Positions 1-6,179 of a stretch of 6,179 nucleotides of DNA are shown here, piece by piece; the first letter of the stretch is position 1; the number at the start of each line of letters is the position of its first letter. Made by a program: the position numbers and the translations under genes. This DNA comes from Chloroflexota bacterium (lineage in GTDB: Bacteria; Chloroflexota; Anaerolineae; Anaerolineales; DRKV01). The DNA is taken from assembly GCA_011051635.1 (NCBI GenBank), contig DRKV01000180.1, positions 1 through 6,179 on the forward strand. The letters run 5' to 3'. The notes beneath the pieces were generated by a model. The model was not told the DNA's origin. It ran no database searches and saw nothing but the letters and a program-made list of their open reading frames with translations.

Positions 1-62
1 CCCCTGGTTCTGGCTGACGAACGTCTACCCCTGATGTCACTGTTCAGTCCCGTCCGCCTGGA

Positions 63-172
63 GACTTCGCAAACGTCGCCAGGGCAGAATGGTTGCTTCG
101 GGATTCTCGGCGCAAGTCAGGTTTCCAGTCGCCACAGGGTGACTTCGCAAACGTTGCTGCGACTTCAGTCGC
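63..172. repeat. Short direct and inverted repeats in gene-free left end
   Basis: The 17-mer GACTTCGCAAACGTCGC at 63-79 recurs with one mismatch at 141-157. It is followed at 159-172 by the palindrome GCGACTTCAGTCGC, and CAGTCGCC also occurs at 126-133. In the second copy GCAA-ACG-TTGC (147-157) is itself a small inverted repeat. Bases 1-199 hold no convincing gene. They lie downstream of the minus-strand DUF2007-type gene, where the 5-bp stem with a TTCA loop could form in its 3' untranslated RNA, but no T-run follows, so I do not call a terminator. This looks like a patch of dispersed intergenic repeats. Whether the family is present elsewhere in the genome cannot be seen here. Confidence 0.5.
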
Positions 173-199
173 CGTGCCCGTGACCGCCGGGACGAACAC

Positions 200-448
200 T
201 CACTCCGGGATTTCCAGTTCCCCGGCGCGGTAGGCGCGCAGTAAATCCAGGGCTTCCTCCAGGCGGGCTTTCGGAACCAGCAACTGCGTCTCGGCCAGCG
301 GCCCGACCCCCAGCCCGATAGCGCGGGCCGCTCCCTCCTGAGAGAGCACCACGGGGATTTCGTTGGCCTCCAGCAATCCCCGCAAGATTTCGGCTTCGAT
401 GCCTCCGCCGGGAAGGGTCGCGACGACCTGCCATTCGGCTGTGCTCAT
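200..448 (-). CDS. DUF2007-type small putative signal-transducing protein
   Basis: This encodes 82 residues. The pattern fits the DUF2007 family: an opening strand (WQVVATLP, residues 6-13), a helix containing EAEILRGLLEANEIPV (18-33), a glycine-rich middle, a strand with the LLVPK signature (56-60), and a closing helix with EEALDLLRAY (64-73). Such proteins are small ferredoxin-like alpha/beta folds, sometimes labelled signal-transducing, with no established reaction. There is no signal peptide or membrane segment. I chose the ATG at 448 rather than the in-frame ATG at 475 because AAAGGAG lies 8 nt upstream of it (457-463), and because the longer start falls inside the palindrome at 466-495. 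The gene is transcribed away from the 525-residue gene across a divergent intergenic region. Family assignment is by recalled pattern; the function is unknown. Confidence 0.8.
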   Translation of the reverse strand: MSTAEWQVVATLPGGGIEAEILRGLLEANEIPVVLSQEGAARAIGLGVGPLAETQLLVPKARLEEALDLLRAYRAGELEIPE

Positions 449-465
449 GGGTACGCTCCTTTGTG

Positions 466-495
466 GGTAGGACAACTGCTCGCAGTTGTCCTACC
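466..495. repeat. Perfect 14-bp-arm palindrome (REP/MITE-like hairpin)
   Basis: GGTAGGACAACTGC (466-479) is followed by TC and then by its exact reverse complement (482-495). As RNA this would be a 13-bp stem with a four-base loop (CTCG on plus, CGAG on minus). There is no T-run on either side, so it is not a typical terminator. In the minus-strand transcript the hairpin ends 2-3 nt before the AAAGGAG ribosome binding site of the DUF2007-type gene, so it could shape that leader, protect the mRNA end, or be a dispersed repeat that landed there. The design (stem centred on a TC dinucleotide) resembles the smaller GCGACTTCAGTCGC palindrome at 159-172. Confidence 0.75.
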
Positions 496-538
496 TATTT
501 CTCGCAGAAGTTGAATGTGTCGGTTCGGATGCCGGGGT

Positions 539-609
539 ATTCCGGGCGACTCCGCGGGCGTTTCTGTGGCTGTCGCGCAGCGTCTCCGCGATGAAACAGT
601 CGCCGGAAT
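539..609. repeat. Imperfect inverted-repeat element, ~71 nt
   Basis: ATTCCGGGCGACT (539-551) matches the reverse complement of AGTCGCCGGAAT (598-609) apart from one extra G. Inside it, GTTTC (560-564) can pair with GAAAC (593-597), and GCTG/CAGC (569-572 and 578-581) can form a small hairpin with a TCGCG loop. The whole may fold as a branched or bulged cruciform or RNA stem. It lies between the DUF2007-type gene and the TATAAT boxes and overlaps no credible gene. It could be a decayed miniature inverted-repeat element, a protein-binding site, or a structured leader segment of the minus-strand transcript. No target-site duplication is evident. Confidence 0.45.
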
Positions 610-657
610 CACCGGATTTGGAATTGCTGGCTCAGGTTAGCCCGGCAACAGGTAGAG

Positions 658-679
658 TATAATATACGATTGGTATAAT
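658..679 (+). promoter_or_regulatory. Two TATAAT boxes, the second an extended -10
   Basis: A consensus TATAAT occurs at 658-663 and again at 674-679. The second is preceded by TG one base upstream (671-672), the extended -10 arrangement that can work without a good -35. I see no good -35 at 17 bp from either box. Transcription from the second would begin near 686 and give a leader of about 105 nt before the 525-residue gene. The region is also symmetric: GTATAATATAC (657-667) is palindromic about A662, and CGATT/AATCG (667-671 and 677-681) flank the second box. A reverse-direction promoter for the divergent gene is therefore possible too. Confidence 0.55.
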
Positions 680-693
680 CGCACCCCGGCGTT

Positions 694-707
694 TCATATG
701 TCATATG
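694..707 (+). promoter_or_regulatory. Tandem TCATATG heptamers, possible operator
   Basis: TCATATG occurs twice in direct succession (694-700 and 701-707); each copy contains the palindrome CATATG. Counting from the extended -10 at 674-679, the pair lies roughly 10-20 nt into the transcript, where a bound protein could block transcription. It is A+T-rich in an otherwise G+C-rich region. The role is inferred from position alone. Confidence 0.3.
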
Positions 708-791
708 TAGGAAATGGAAAATAGCAGGAGCGAAACAGCGGACGAGATTGTGCCGCGGCGAAAAAACGTCTGTTTTCGAGGATGATGTCCT

Positions 792-2369
792 ATGGTTATG
801 GTTAAATTTTCACTTCGGGATGATTATTGGGATACCTTCCAACTGGAAGAAGATGACGTAGAGCATCTATACAACCATCTGCTGGAGGTGGAGACGCCCC
901 TGACGCCTCAGGAAATGTTGGAGGTACTGGTGGCGGGCCGCATCCGGCGGGAACTGGCGCGTATGGAAGCCCAGCGTCAGGCGGGCGGAGAGATTTACAA
1001 GCCCGAAGAAAAGTACGAGGTGGGGCAGAAGTTGCTCTTTCCTTTGTTCGGATGGCAGAGTGGCACGGTGGTCAACGTGCGTCCGGGGCGCAATCCCGAC
1101 GTGGCGAATTTCTCGGTTATCGAAGTGGAATTCGAGACGGGAGAGCGCCGCGAATTTGCCGCCGAATACCCCGACCACTTACTCAACAATCCCCCCGAAG
1201 TGGTGACGGACGACGCCCTGACCCCTGAGCGGGTGCTGGAAAACTACGGCGAGCAACTTCTGGACGCCCTCCACGATGGCTTGAAGGCGCATCCCGATTT
1301 CGTGCGGATTGCCGGACGCTGGTTTGCCCGCGCTCTGCTGGTGGACATCAACATAGGACATCTCAACCTGGCCGAAGCCGTCCTGGACGTGATGGGCGGC
1401 GGCCCGCTCTCTACCCGGGAAATCATCGAGCAAATCGAATTGACTGCCGACGCCCCCTCGAAGTTGCTGGAATTTTCCCTCGATTTGGCCCTCCAGGAGG
1501 ACGAGCGCTTCGACGAGGTCGGCCCGGCGGGAGAGGTGGCCTGGTATCTGCGCCGCCTGGAACCGGAGGAAGTGCTCACCCCCCCCGTGTATTTGCAGTA
1601 TGCGCCTGTGGAGCACGACCGCAGCACCCTCGACCCAGAGATGCTAGCCCTGGAGCAAATCCTCGACGACGAACTCTCGCCGCTGGAAGCCACGGACGAG
1701 TTCCCCGGCACGGTGCAAATCCCGCTTATCTTCCCGCACTGGCAGGCGGGCACGCTGCCTTTGGGAGCGCGGGTAGCGGCTATCTTCCCTACCGCATACG
1801 AAGCCCCGCGGGTGCGCTTTATGCTGGTGGATAGCAAAACAGGCAAGAAGTTCCCCGGCTGGGTGGTGCGGGAGCACGGATACGTCTACGGCCTCAAGGA
1901 ATGGTACGAGACTCACGGCCTGATTCCCGGCAGCATTGTGGGAATCCGACGCGGGGAGAACCCCGGTGAGGTCATCGTGGAAAGCAATCTGCAACGCGCC
2001 CGCAAAGACTGGGTGCGTACCGCCCTGATTGGCTCGGATGGCGGCATCGTCTTCGCCACCCTGCCGCAGCGCGTGAGCGCCGAATACGATGAGCGCATGG
2101 CAATTGTGGTTGCCGACGTGGAGGCCCTAACCGAATTGTGGCAGGAGAAACGCTACTTGCGAATGCCTTTCGAGCGCCTGGTGACCAACATGACCCGCGA
2201 ACTTTCCAAACTGACCCACCAGGAACACGTCCATGCCACGGAGTTGTACGCTGCCGTCAATTTGGTGCGGCGCTGCCCTCCGGCGCCTCTTCTGGCGCTG
2301 CTGGCCTCCAGCCCGTGGTTCGTGCATGTGGGCGACTTGTACTTCCGGTTCGACGATTCAGCCCGATAG
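792..2369 (+). CDS. Uncharacterised multi-domain protein with HARE-HTH-like segment
   Basis: I cannot name this 525-residue protein. Visible parts, in order: a helical N-terminus with a helix-turn-helix-like stretch (about 22-62, containing LTPQEMLEVL); a likely small beta-barrel (75-130, with VGQKLLFPLFGW, GTVVNVRPG and a closing DHLLN); a segment at 190-262 whose LNLAEAVLDVM, GPLSTREIIEQI, DERFDEVG and WYLRRLEPEE blocks resemble the HARE-HTH winged helix of RNA polymerase delta; a beta-rich region at 310-400 (HGYVYGLKEWYETHGL, then SIVGIRRGENPGEVIVE); and a second winged-helix-like C-terminus (456-521, ending SPWFVHVGDLYFRF). There is no signal peptide, membrane segment or recognisable catalytic motif. 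The start is ATG 792: GAGG at 778-781 is 10 nt upstream and an in-frame stop at 783-785 excludes anything longer; ATG 798 is an alternative. It probably binds DNA or contacts transcription machinery (inference), and is followed 12 nt later by its partner gene. Confidence 0.85.
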   Translation: MVMVKFSLRDDYWDTFQLEEDDVEHLYNHLLEVETPLTPQEMLEVLVAGRIRRELARMEAQRQAGGEIYKPEEKYEVGQKLLFPLFGWQSGTVVNVRPGRNPDVANFSVIEVEFETGERREFAAEYPDHLLNNPPEVVTDDALTPERVLENYGEQLLDALHDGLKAHPDFVRIAGRWFARALLVDINIGHLNLAEAVLDVMGGGPLSTREIIEQIELTADAPSKLLEFSLDLALQEDERFDEVGPAGEVAWYLRRLEPEEVLTPPVYLQYAPVEHDRSTLDPEMLALEQILDDELSPLEATDEFPGTVQIPLIFPHWQAGTLPLGARVAAIFPTAYEAPRVRFMLVDSKTGKKFPGWVVREHGYVYGLKEWYETHGLIPGSIVGIRRGENPGEVIVESNLQRARKDWVRTALIGSDGGIVFATLPQRVSAEYDERMAIVVADVEALTELWQEKRYLRMPFERLVTNMTRELSKLTHQEHVHATELYAAVNLVRRCPPAPLLALLASSPWFVHVGDLYFRFDDSAR

Positions 2370-2381
2370 GAAGGAGAAAAC

Positions 2382-2822
2382 ATGGCGGTGCAAAAGCGTT
2401 TCAGCCTGGTCAAACCGACCCTGGACACCCCTTTTTACATTGATTTTGAATGGTGGAGCCGCACGGAGCGGAACTGGCGCGTTCATCTGATGAGTTACCT
2501 TTCCCCCGAACATCAGGTGATTTTGGAGCAGCAAGAACACGAGACTTTCGATACCGTTGACCCCGAGACCGGTGAAGTCACCCAGGTGGAGGCCTTGCAG
2601 TACTTGCTCATGTCCCATTACGCCCGTCAGGATACCTTCCTGAGCGAATCTTCCTCCCTGGTGGAGACCATTTTCCGCCTGTTCCTTTCCAACGGAAACA
2701 AACCCCTCACCCCGAAAGAAATCGGCGAGCGGCTGCACCGCCCTCCCGAAACCATCCTTCGCACCCTGAGCGGACGCCGCGTCTATCGCGGTCTGCGTCC
2801 CTACCCCCTCCCCAGAGAGTAA
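2382..2822 (+). CDS. Uncharacterised 146-residue protein, winged-helix-like C-terminus
   Basis: I do not recognise a named family. The N-terminal half is rich in aromatic residues (LDTPFYIDFEWW, 14-25; NWRVHLMSYL, 31-40) and is followed by an acidic FDTVDPETGEV block (56-66). The C-terminal part (about 91-140) has the shape of a winged helix: helix LVETIFRLFLSNG (93-105), then LTPKEIGERL (109-118), recognition-helix-like PPETILRTLSG (121-131), and a basic wing-like tail RRVYRGLRP (132-140). The start is well supported by AAGGAG (2371-2376) 5 nt before the ATG. With only 12 nt separating it from the preceding stop, the two genes are almost certainly co-transcribed and probably act together. 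From memory, similar pairs exist in Chloroflexota, but I cannot verify that. Function unknown. Confidence 0.85.
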   Translation: MAVQKRFSLVKPTLDTPFYIDFEWWSRTERNWRVHLMSYLSPEHQVILEQQEHETFDTVDPETGEVTQVEALQYLLMSHYARQDTFLSESSSLVETIFRLFLSNGNKPLTPKEIGERLHRPPETILRTLSGRRVYRGLRPYPLPRE

Positions 2823-2830
2823 CCTCGCTT

Positions 2831-2865
2831 TCTCCCCCACCCCTGGCCCCCAAAAAAGGGGGAGA
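2831..2865. repeat. C-rich/G-rich hairpin after the cassette
   Basis: TCTCCCCC (2831-2838) pairs with GGGGGAGA (2858-2865); alternatively CCCCC (2847-2851) pairs with GGGGG (2858-2862) across an AAAAAA loop. The hairpin begins 8 nt after the stop of the 146-residue gene, where a terminator would be expected, but the downstream sequence GGGAGCAGATTC has no T-run, so classical intrinsic termination is doubtful. It may stabilise the 3' end of the operon mRNA, or be a copy of the C-rich intergenic repeats common in some bacterial genomes. Confidence 0.45.
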
Positions 2866-2872
2866 GGGAGCA

Positions 2873-2996
2873 GATTCAAACTCCCCCGCTTCCCCACCTT
2901 CTCACTTCCTCGCCTTCCCACGTTCCCACTTTCAAACTTTCCCACTTCCCCACTTTCAAACTACCTCACTACCAAACTACCAGACTACCAGACTTC
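2873..2996 (+). repeat. In-register octanucleotide repeat tract, consensus CTNNCNNA
   Basis: From 2873 the sequence divides without any insertion or deletion into 8-nt units: GATTCAAA, CTCCCCCG, CTTCCCCA, CCTTCTCA, CTTCCTCG, CCTTCCCA, CGTTCCCA, CTTTCAAA, CTTTCCCA, CTTCCCCA, CTTTCAAA, CTACCTCA, CTACCAAA, CTACCAGA and CTACCAGA. A sixteenth unit runs into the tRNA at 2998. C at position 1, C at position 5 and A at position 8 are nearly invariant, while the middle varies. The plus strand is almost free of G; the minus strand has regularly spaced GG and GGG runs. No gene is credible here on either strand. With the preceding hairpin this accounts for the whole 2823-2997 gap. Confidence 0.8.
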
Positions 2997-2997
2997 T

Positions 2998-3070
2998 GCC
3001 CCCGTAGCTCAATGGACAGAGCACCGGACTTCTAATCCGATGGTTGTGGGTTCGAGTCCCGCCGGGGGCG
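2998..3070 (+). tRNA. tRNA-Arg (anticodon TCT)
   Basis: This is a complete cloverleaf of 73 nt. The acceptor stem GCCCCCG (2998-3004) pairs fully with CGGGGGC (3063-3069). The D-stem is GCTC/GAGC around an AATGGACA loop. The anticodon loop CTTCTAA (3029-3035) gives TCT at 3031-3033, which reads AGA (and possibly AGG) arginine codons. The T-arm has GTGGG/CCCGC around TTCGAGT. The discriminator is G3070 and CCA is not encoded (CTG follows), so CCA must be added after transcription. The outermost anticodon-stem pair is a C3024-A3040 mismatch. No promoter is evident in the octamer tract directly upstream. The RNA probably begins further back and is trimmed, and the transcript appears to continue into tpx. 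Confidence 0.95.
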
Positions 3071-3104
3071 CTGTCGTGCCCAGCCCAGCAAAGGAGAACA
3101 GCCT

Positions 3105-3632
3105 ATGGAATACCTGGAACGCCCCGGATTGATAAAATTCGGCGGTCGCGATGCCACCGTCCTGGGAGAAGACATCATCGTCGGGCAGCAGGCCCCGGAG
3201 TTCACCGTCACCGCCCAGGATTGGAGCGCCTTCCGCGGCTTGGCCGACACCGCCGGGAAAGTCCGCATCATTGCCGCGGTGCCCTCCCTGGATACTCCCG
3301 TCTGCGCCCGCGAGACGCGCCGCTTCAACGAAGCCGCCGCGGCTCTCGGCGAAGACATCGCCATCCTGGTCATCAGCATGGATTTGCCCTTCGCCCAGGC
3401 CCGCTGGTGCGGCGCGGAGGGCATCGAGCAGGTCACGGTGCTCTCCGACCACAAGGACGCCGATTTTGGCCTCAAATACGGCGTGCTCATCAAAGAAGTG
3501 CGCATCCTGCGCCGGGCGGTTTTCGTCGTTGACCGCGGCGGCAAAGTGGTCTATGCCGACTACATGCCCGCCCTGGGCGACGAACCCGACTACGAGGCCG
3601 TGCTCGAGGCGGCGCGTCGGGCTTTGGGGTAA
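3105..3632 (+). CDS. tpx: Thiol peroxidase (atypical 2-Cys peroxiredoxin)
   Basis: Tpx reduces hydrogen peroxide and alkyl hydroperoxides using thioredoxin as electron donor. The 175 residues are close to the usual family length (about 165-175). The active-site block PSLDTPVCARETRRFN (60-75) carries the peroxidatic Cys67 with Thr64. The resolving Cys102 lies in RWCGAEGIEQVTVLSDH, a spacing of 35 residues, typical of Tpx rather than other peroxiredoxins. The active-site arginine corresponds to Arg137 in RRAVFVVD. No signal peptide is seen, so it is probably cytoplasmic. The ATG at 3105 has AAAGGAG (3090-3096) 8 nt upstream. It begins only 34 nt after the tRNA with no visible promoter or terminator between, and is followed immediately by an intrinsic terminator. 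Both catalytic cysteines are present and the gene looks intact. Confidence 0.95.
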   Translation: MEYLERPGLIKFGGRDATVLGEDIIVGQQAPEFTVTAQDWSAFRGLADTAGKVRIIAAVPSLDTPVCARETRRFNEAAAALGEDIAILVISMDLPFAQARWCGAEGIEQVTVLSDHKDADFGLKYGVLIKEVRILRRAVFVVDRGGKVVYADYMPALGDEPDYEAVLEAARRALG

Positions 3633-3633
3633 T

Positions 3634-3664
3634 CGCAGGGTCCCTGACCCTGCGCCAGTTTTTT
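3634..3664 (+). terminator. Intrinsic terminator, possible attenuator before hsp20
   Basis: CGCAGGGTC (3634-3642) and GACCCTGCG (3646-3654) form a perfect 9-bp, GC-rich stem with a CCT loop, then CCAG and six Ts (3659-3664). It starts 2 nt after the tpx stop. The four-base CCAG spacer is slightly longer than ideal. The T-run ends one base before the Shine-Dalgarno of hsp20, so any transcript reaching hsp20 must either pass through this structure or start within it. Confidence 0.85.
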
Positions 3665-3675
3665 CGGAGGCAGCC

Positions 3676-4104
3676 ATGAAGCAAGTGATTTTGGCCGTCA
3701 ACTCGTCCGACCCGGTATGGTATGCCGCGGAGCCTCCCCTCTTCGGGGAGAGTCCTGGCGAGGAGCGCTATCGGCGGCTTTACGCCCACGCCTGGCGTCC
3801 GCCCACCGATGTCTTCTATACCGAAGAAGCGGTCTTTGTGCGGCTGGAAATTGCCGGCATGCAGCCTTCCGACTTCAACATCCTCGTCCAGGATTCCCTC
3901 CTGGTGGTTTTCGGCACGCGCCCGGCCCCCGAACAGCGCGGCGCTTACCAGCAAATGGAAATCCGCTTCGGCGAGTTCCGCAGCGAAGTGGAACTCACCG
4001 TCCCCGTCAGGGTGGAAGAAGCCCAGGCCGAATACCGGGATGGCTTTTTGACGATTTCCTTGCCGCGGATGCTGCCGCGCCAGATTCACATTTCTCCGAG
4101 GTAA
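3676..4104 (+). CDS. Small heat shock protein, Hsp20/alpha-crystallin family
   Basis: The product is an ATP-independent holdase chaperone of 142 residues that would assemble into cytoplasmic oligomers and bind unfolding proteins. The alpha-crystallin domain spans about 40-130, from RPPTDVFYTEEAVFVRLEIAG through QMEIRFGEF (93-101) to the signature AEYRDGFLTISLP (118-130), which fits the family pattern A-x-x-x-n-G-x-L-x-I. The C-terminal IHI (137-139) is the I-x-I anchor used for oligomer assembly. The frame stays open upstream to 3151, but that stretch overlaps tpx. The real start is ATG 3676, with CGGAGG (3665-3670) 5 nt away. It follows the tpx terminator directly and ends 6 nt before lon, so hsp20 and lon form one translation unit. 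No CIRCE operator is seen upstream. Confidence 0.95.
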   Translation: MKQVILAVNSSDPVWYAAEPPLFGESPGEERYRRLYAHAWRPPTDVFYTEEAVFVRLEIAGMQPSDFNILVQDSLLVVFGTRPAPEQRGAYQQMEIRFGEFRSEVELTVPVRVEEAQAEYRDGFLTISLPRMLPRQIHISPR

Positions 4105-4110
4105 CTTCCC

Positions 4111-6179
<2,069 letters not shown>

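Noticed and set aside
165..434. 89-codon minus-strand frame overlapping the DUF2007-type gene
   Set aside because: It is an Arg/Gly-rich out-of-frame shadow with no ribosome binding site comparable to the AAAGGAG of the real gene.
1179..1846. Minus-strand frames of 145 and 200 codons inside the 525-residue gene
   Set aside because: Their composition is biased and domain-free, and the plus frame has a consistent protein-like pattern with start, ribosome site and operon partner.
2358..2945. 195-codon minus-strand frame over the 146-residue gene, hairpin and octamer tract
   Set aside because: Its N-terminus is just the translated octamer repeat and the rest lies antisense to a gene with a good ribosome binding site and strong coding pattern.
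2873..2996. CRISPR array
   Set aside because: The 8-nt units have no spacers of 25-40 nt and no cas gene is nearby; it is a tandem short-period repeat.
2998..3104. tRNA-associated integration site
   Set aside because: No integrase gene and no duplicated tRNA 3' end were found within the window.
3633..3675. CIRCE/HrcA operator ahead of hsp20
   Set aside because: No TTAGCACTC-N9-GAGTGCTAA-like inverted repeat is present; the only inverted repeat is the GC-rich terminator stem.
3009..3701. Minus-strand open frames crossing tpx and the tRNA, ending in RRDSNPQPSD or PPAGLEPTTIGLE
   Set aside because: These C-termini are the classic spurious peptides from reading antisense to a tRNA gene; the real features are tRNA-Arg and tpx.

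Overview
The window is GC-rich bacterial DNA (roughly 60% by eye) with compact operons and repeat-filled intergenic gaps. My best guess at the source is a Chloroflexota bacterium, probably Anaerolineae-like. This rests on recalled resemblance: the DUF2007-type small protein, the unnamed two-gene winged-helix cassette, the Hsp20-Lon pair, and the dispersed hairpin and short-period repeats. No ribosomal RNA or other decisive marker is present, so the taxon stays an inference.

Layout. (1) Bases 1-199 carry no gene, only short direct and inverted repeats. (2) 200-448, minus strand: a small DUF2007-type protein with a perfect 14-bp-arm palindrome just upstream of its ribosome binding site. (3) 449-791: a divergent intergenic region with that palindrome, a second imperfect inverted-repeat element (539-609), two TATAAT boxes (658-679) and a duplicated TCATATG heptamer (694-707). 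(4) 792-2822, plus strand: a two-gene operon. The first gene encodes a 525-residue protein with a likely beta-barrel and at least two winged-helix-like segments, one resembling the HARE-HTH fold of RNA polymerase delta. The second encodes a 146-residue protein with a C-terminal winged-helix-like region. Neither function is known to me. (5) 2823-2997: a C-rich hairpin followed by an octanucleotide repeat tract kept in exact register for about 15 units, ending against a tRNA. (6) 2998-3070: tRNA-Arg(TCT). (7) 3105-3632: thiol peroxidase Tpx, starting 34 nt after the tRNA and ending in a strong intrinsic terminator. (8) 3676-4104: a small heat shock protein, whose Shine-Dalgarno directly follows the terminator's T-run. 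(9) From 4111 to the window end: the ATP-dependent protease Lon, cut off before its catalytic serine and lysine.

How the genes fit together. Tpx, Hsp20 and Lon form a stress and protein-quality-control block: Tpx reduces peroxides, Hsp20 holds unfolding proteins, and Lon degrades damaged ones. The hairpin and T-run between tpx and hsp20 leave almost no room for a promoter, so hsp20-lon is probably transcribed by read-through or from a promoter inside tpx, with the hairpin acting as an attenuator. The winged-helix cassette looks like DNA- or transcription-associated machinery and is the least understood coding part of the window. I found no CRISPR array, transposase, phage gene or recognisable defence system.
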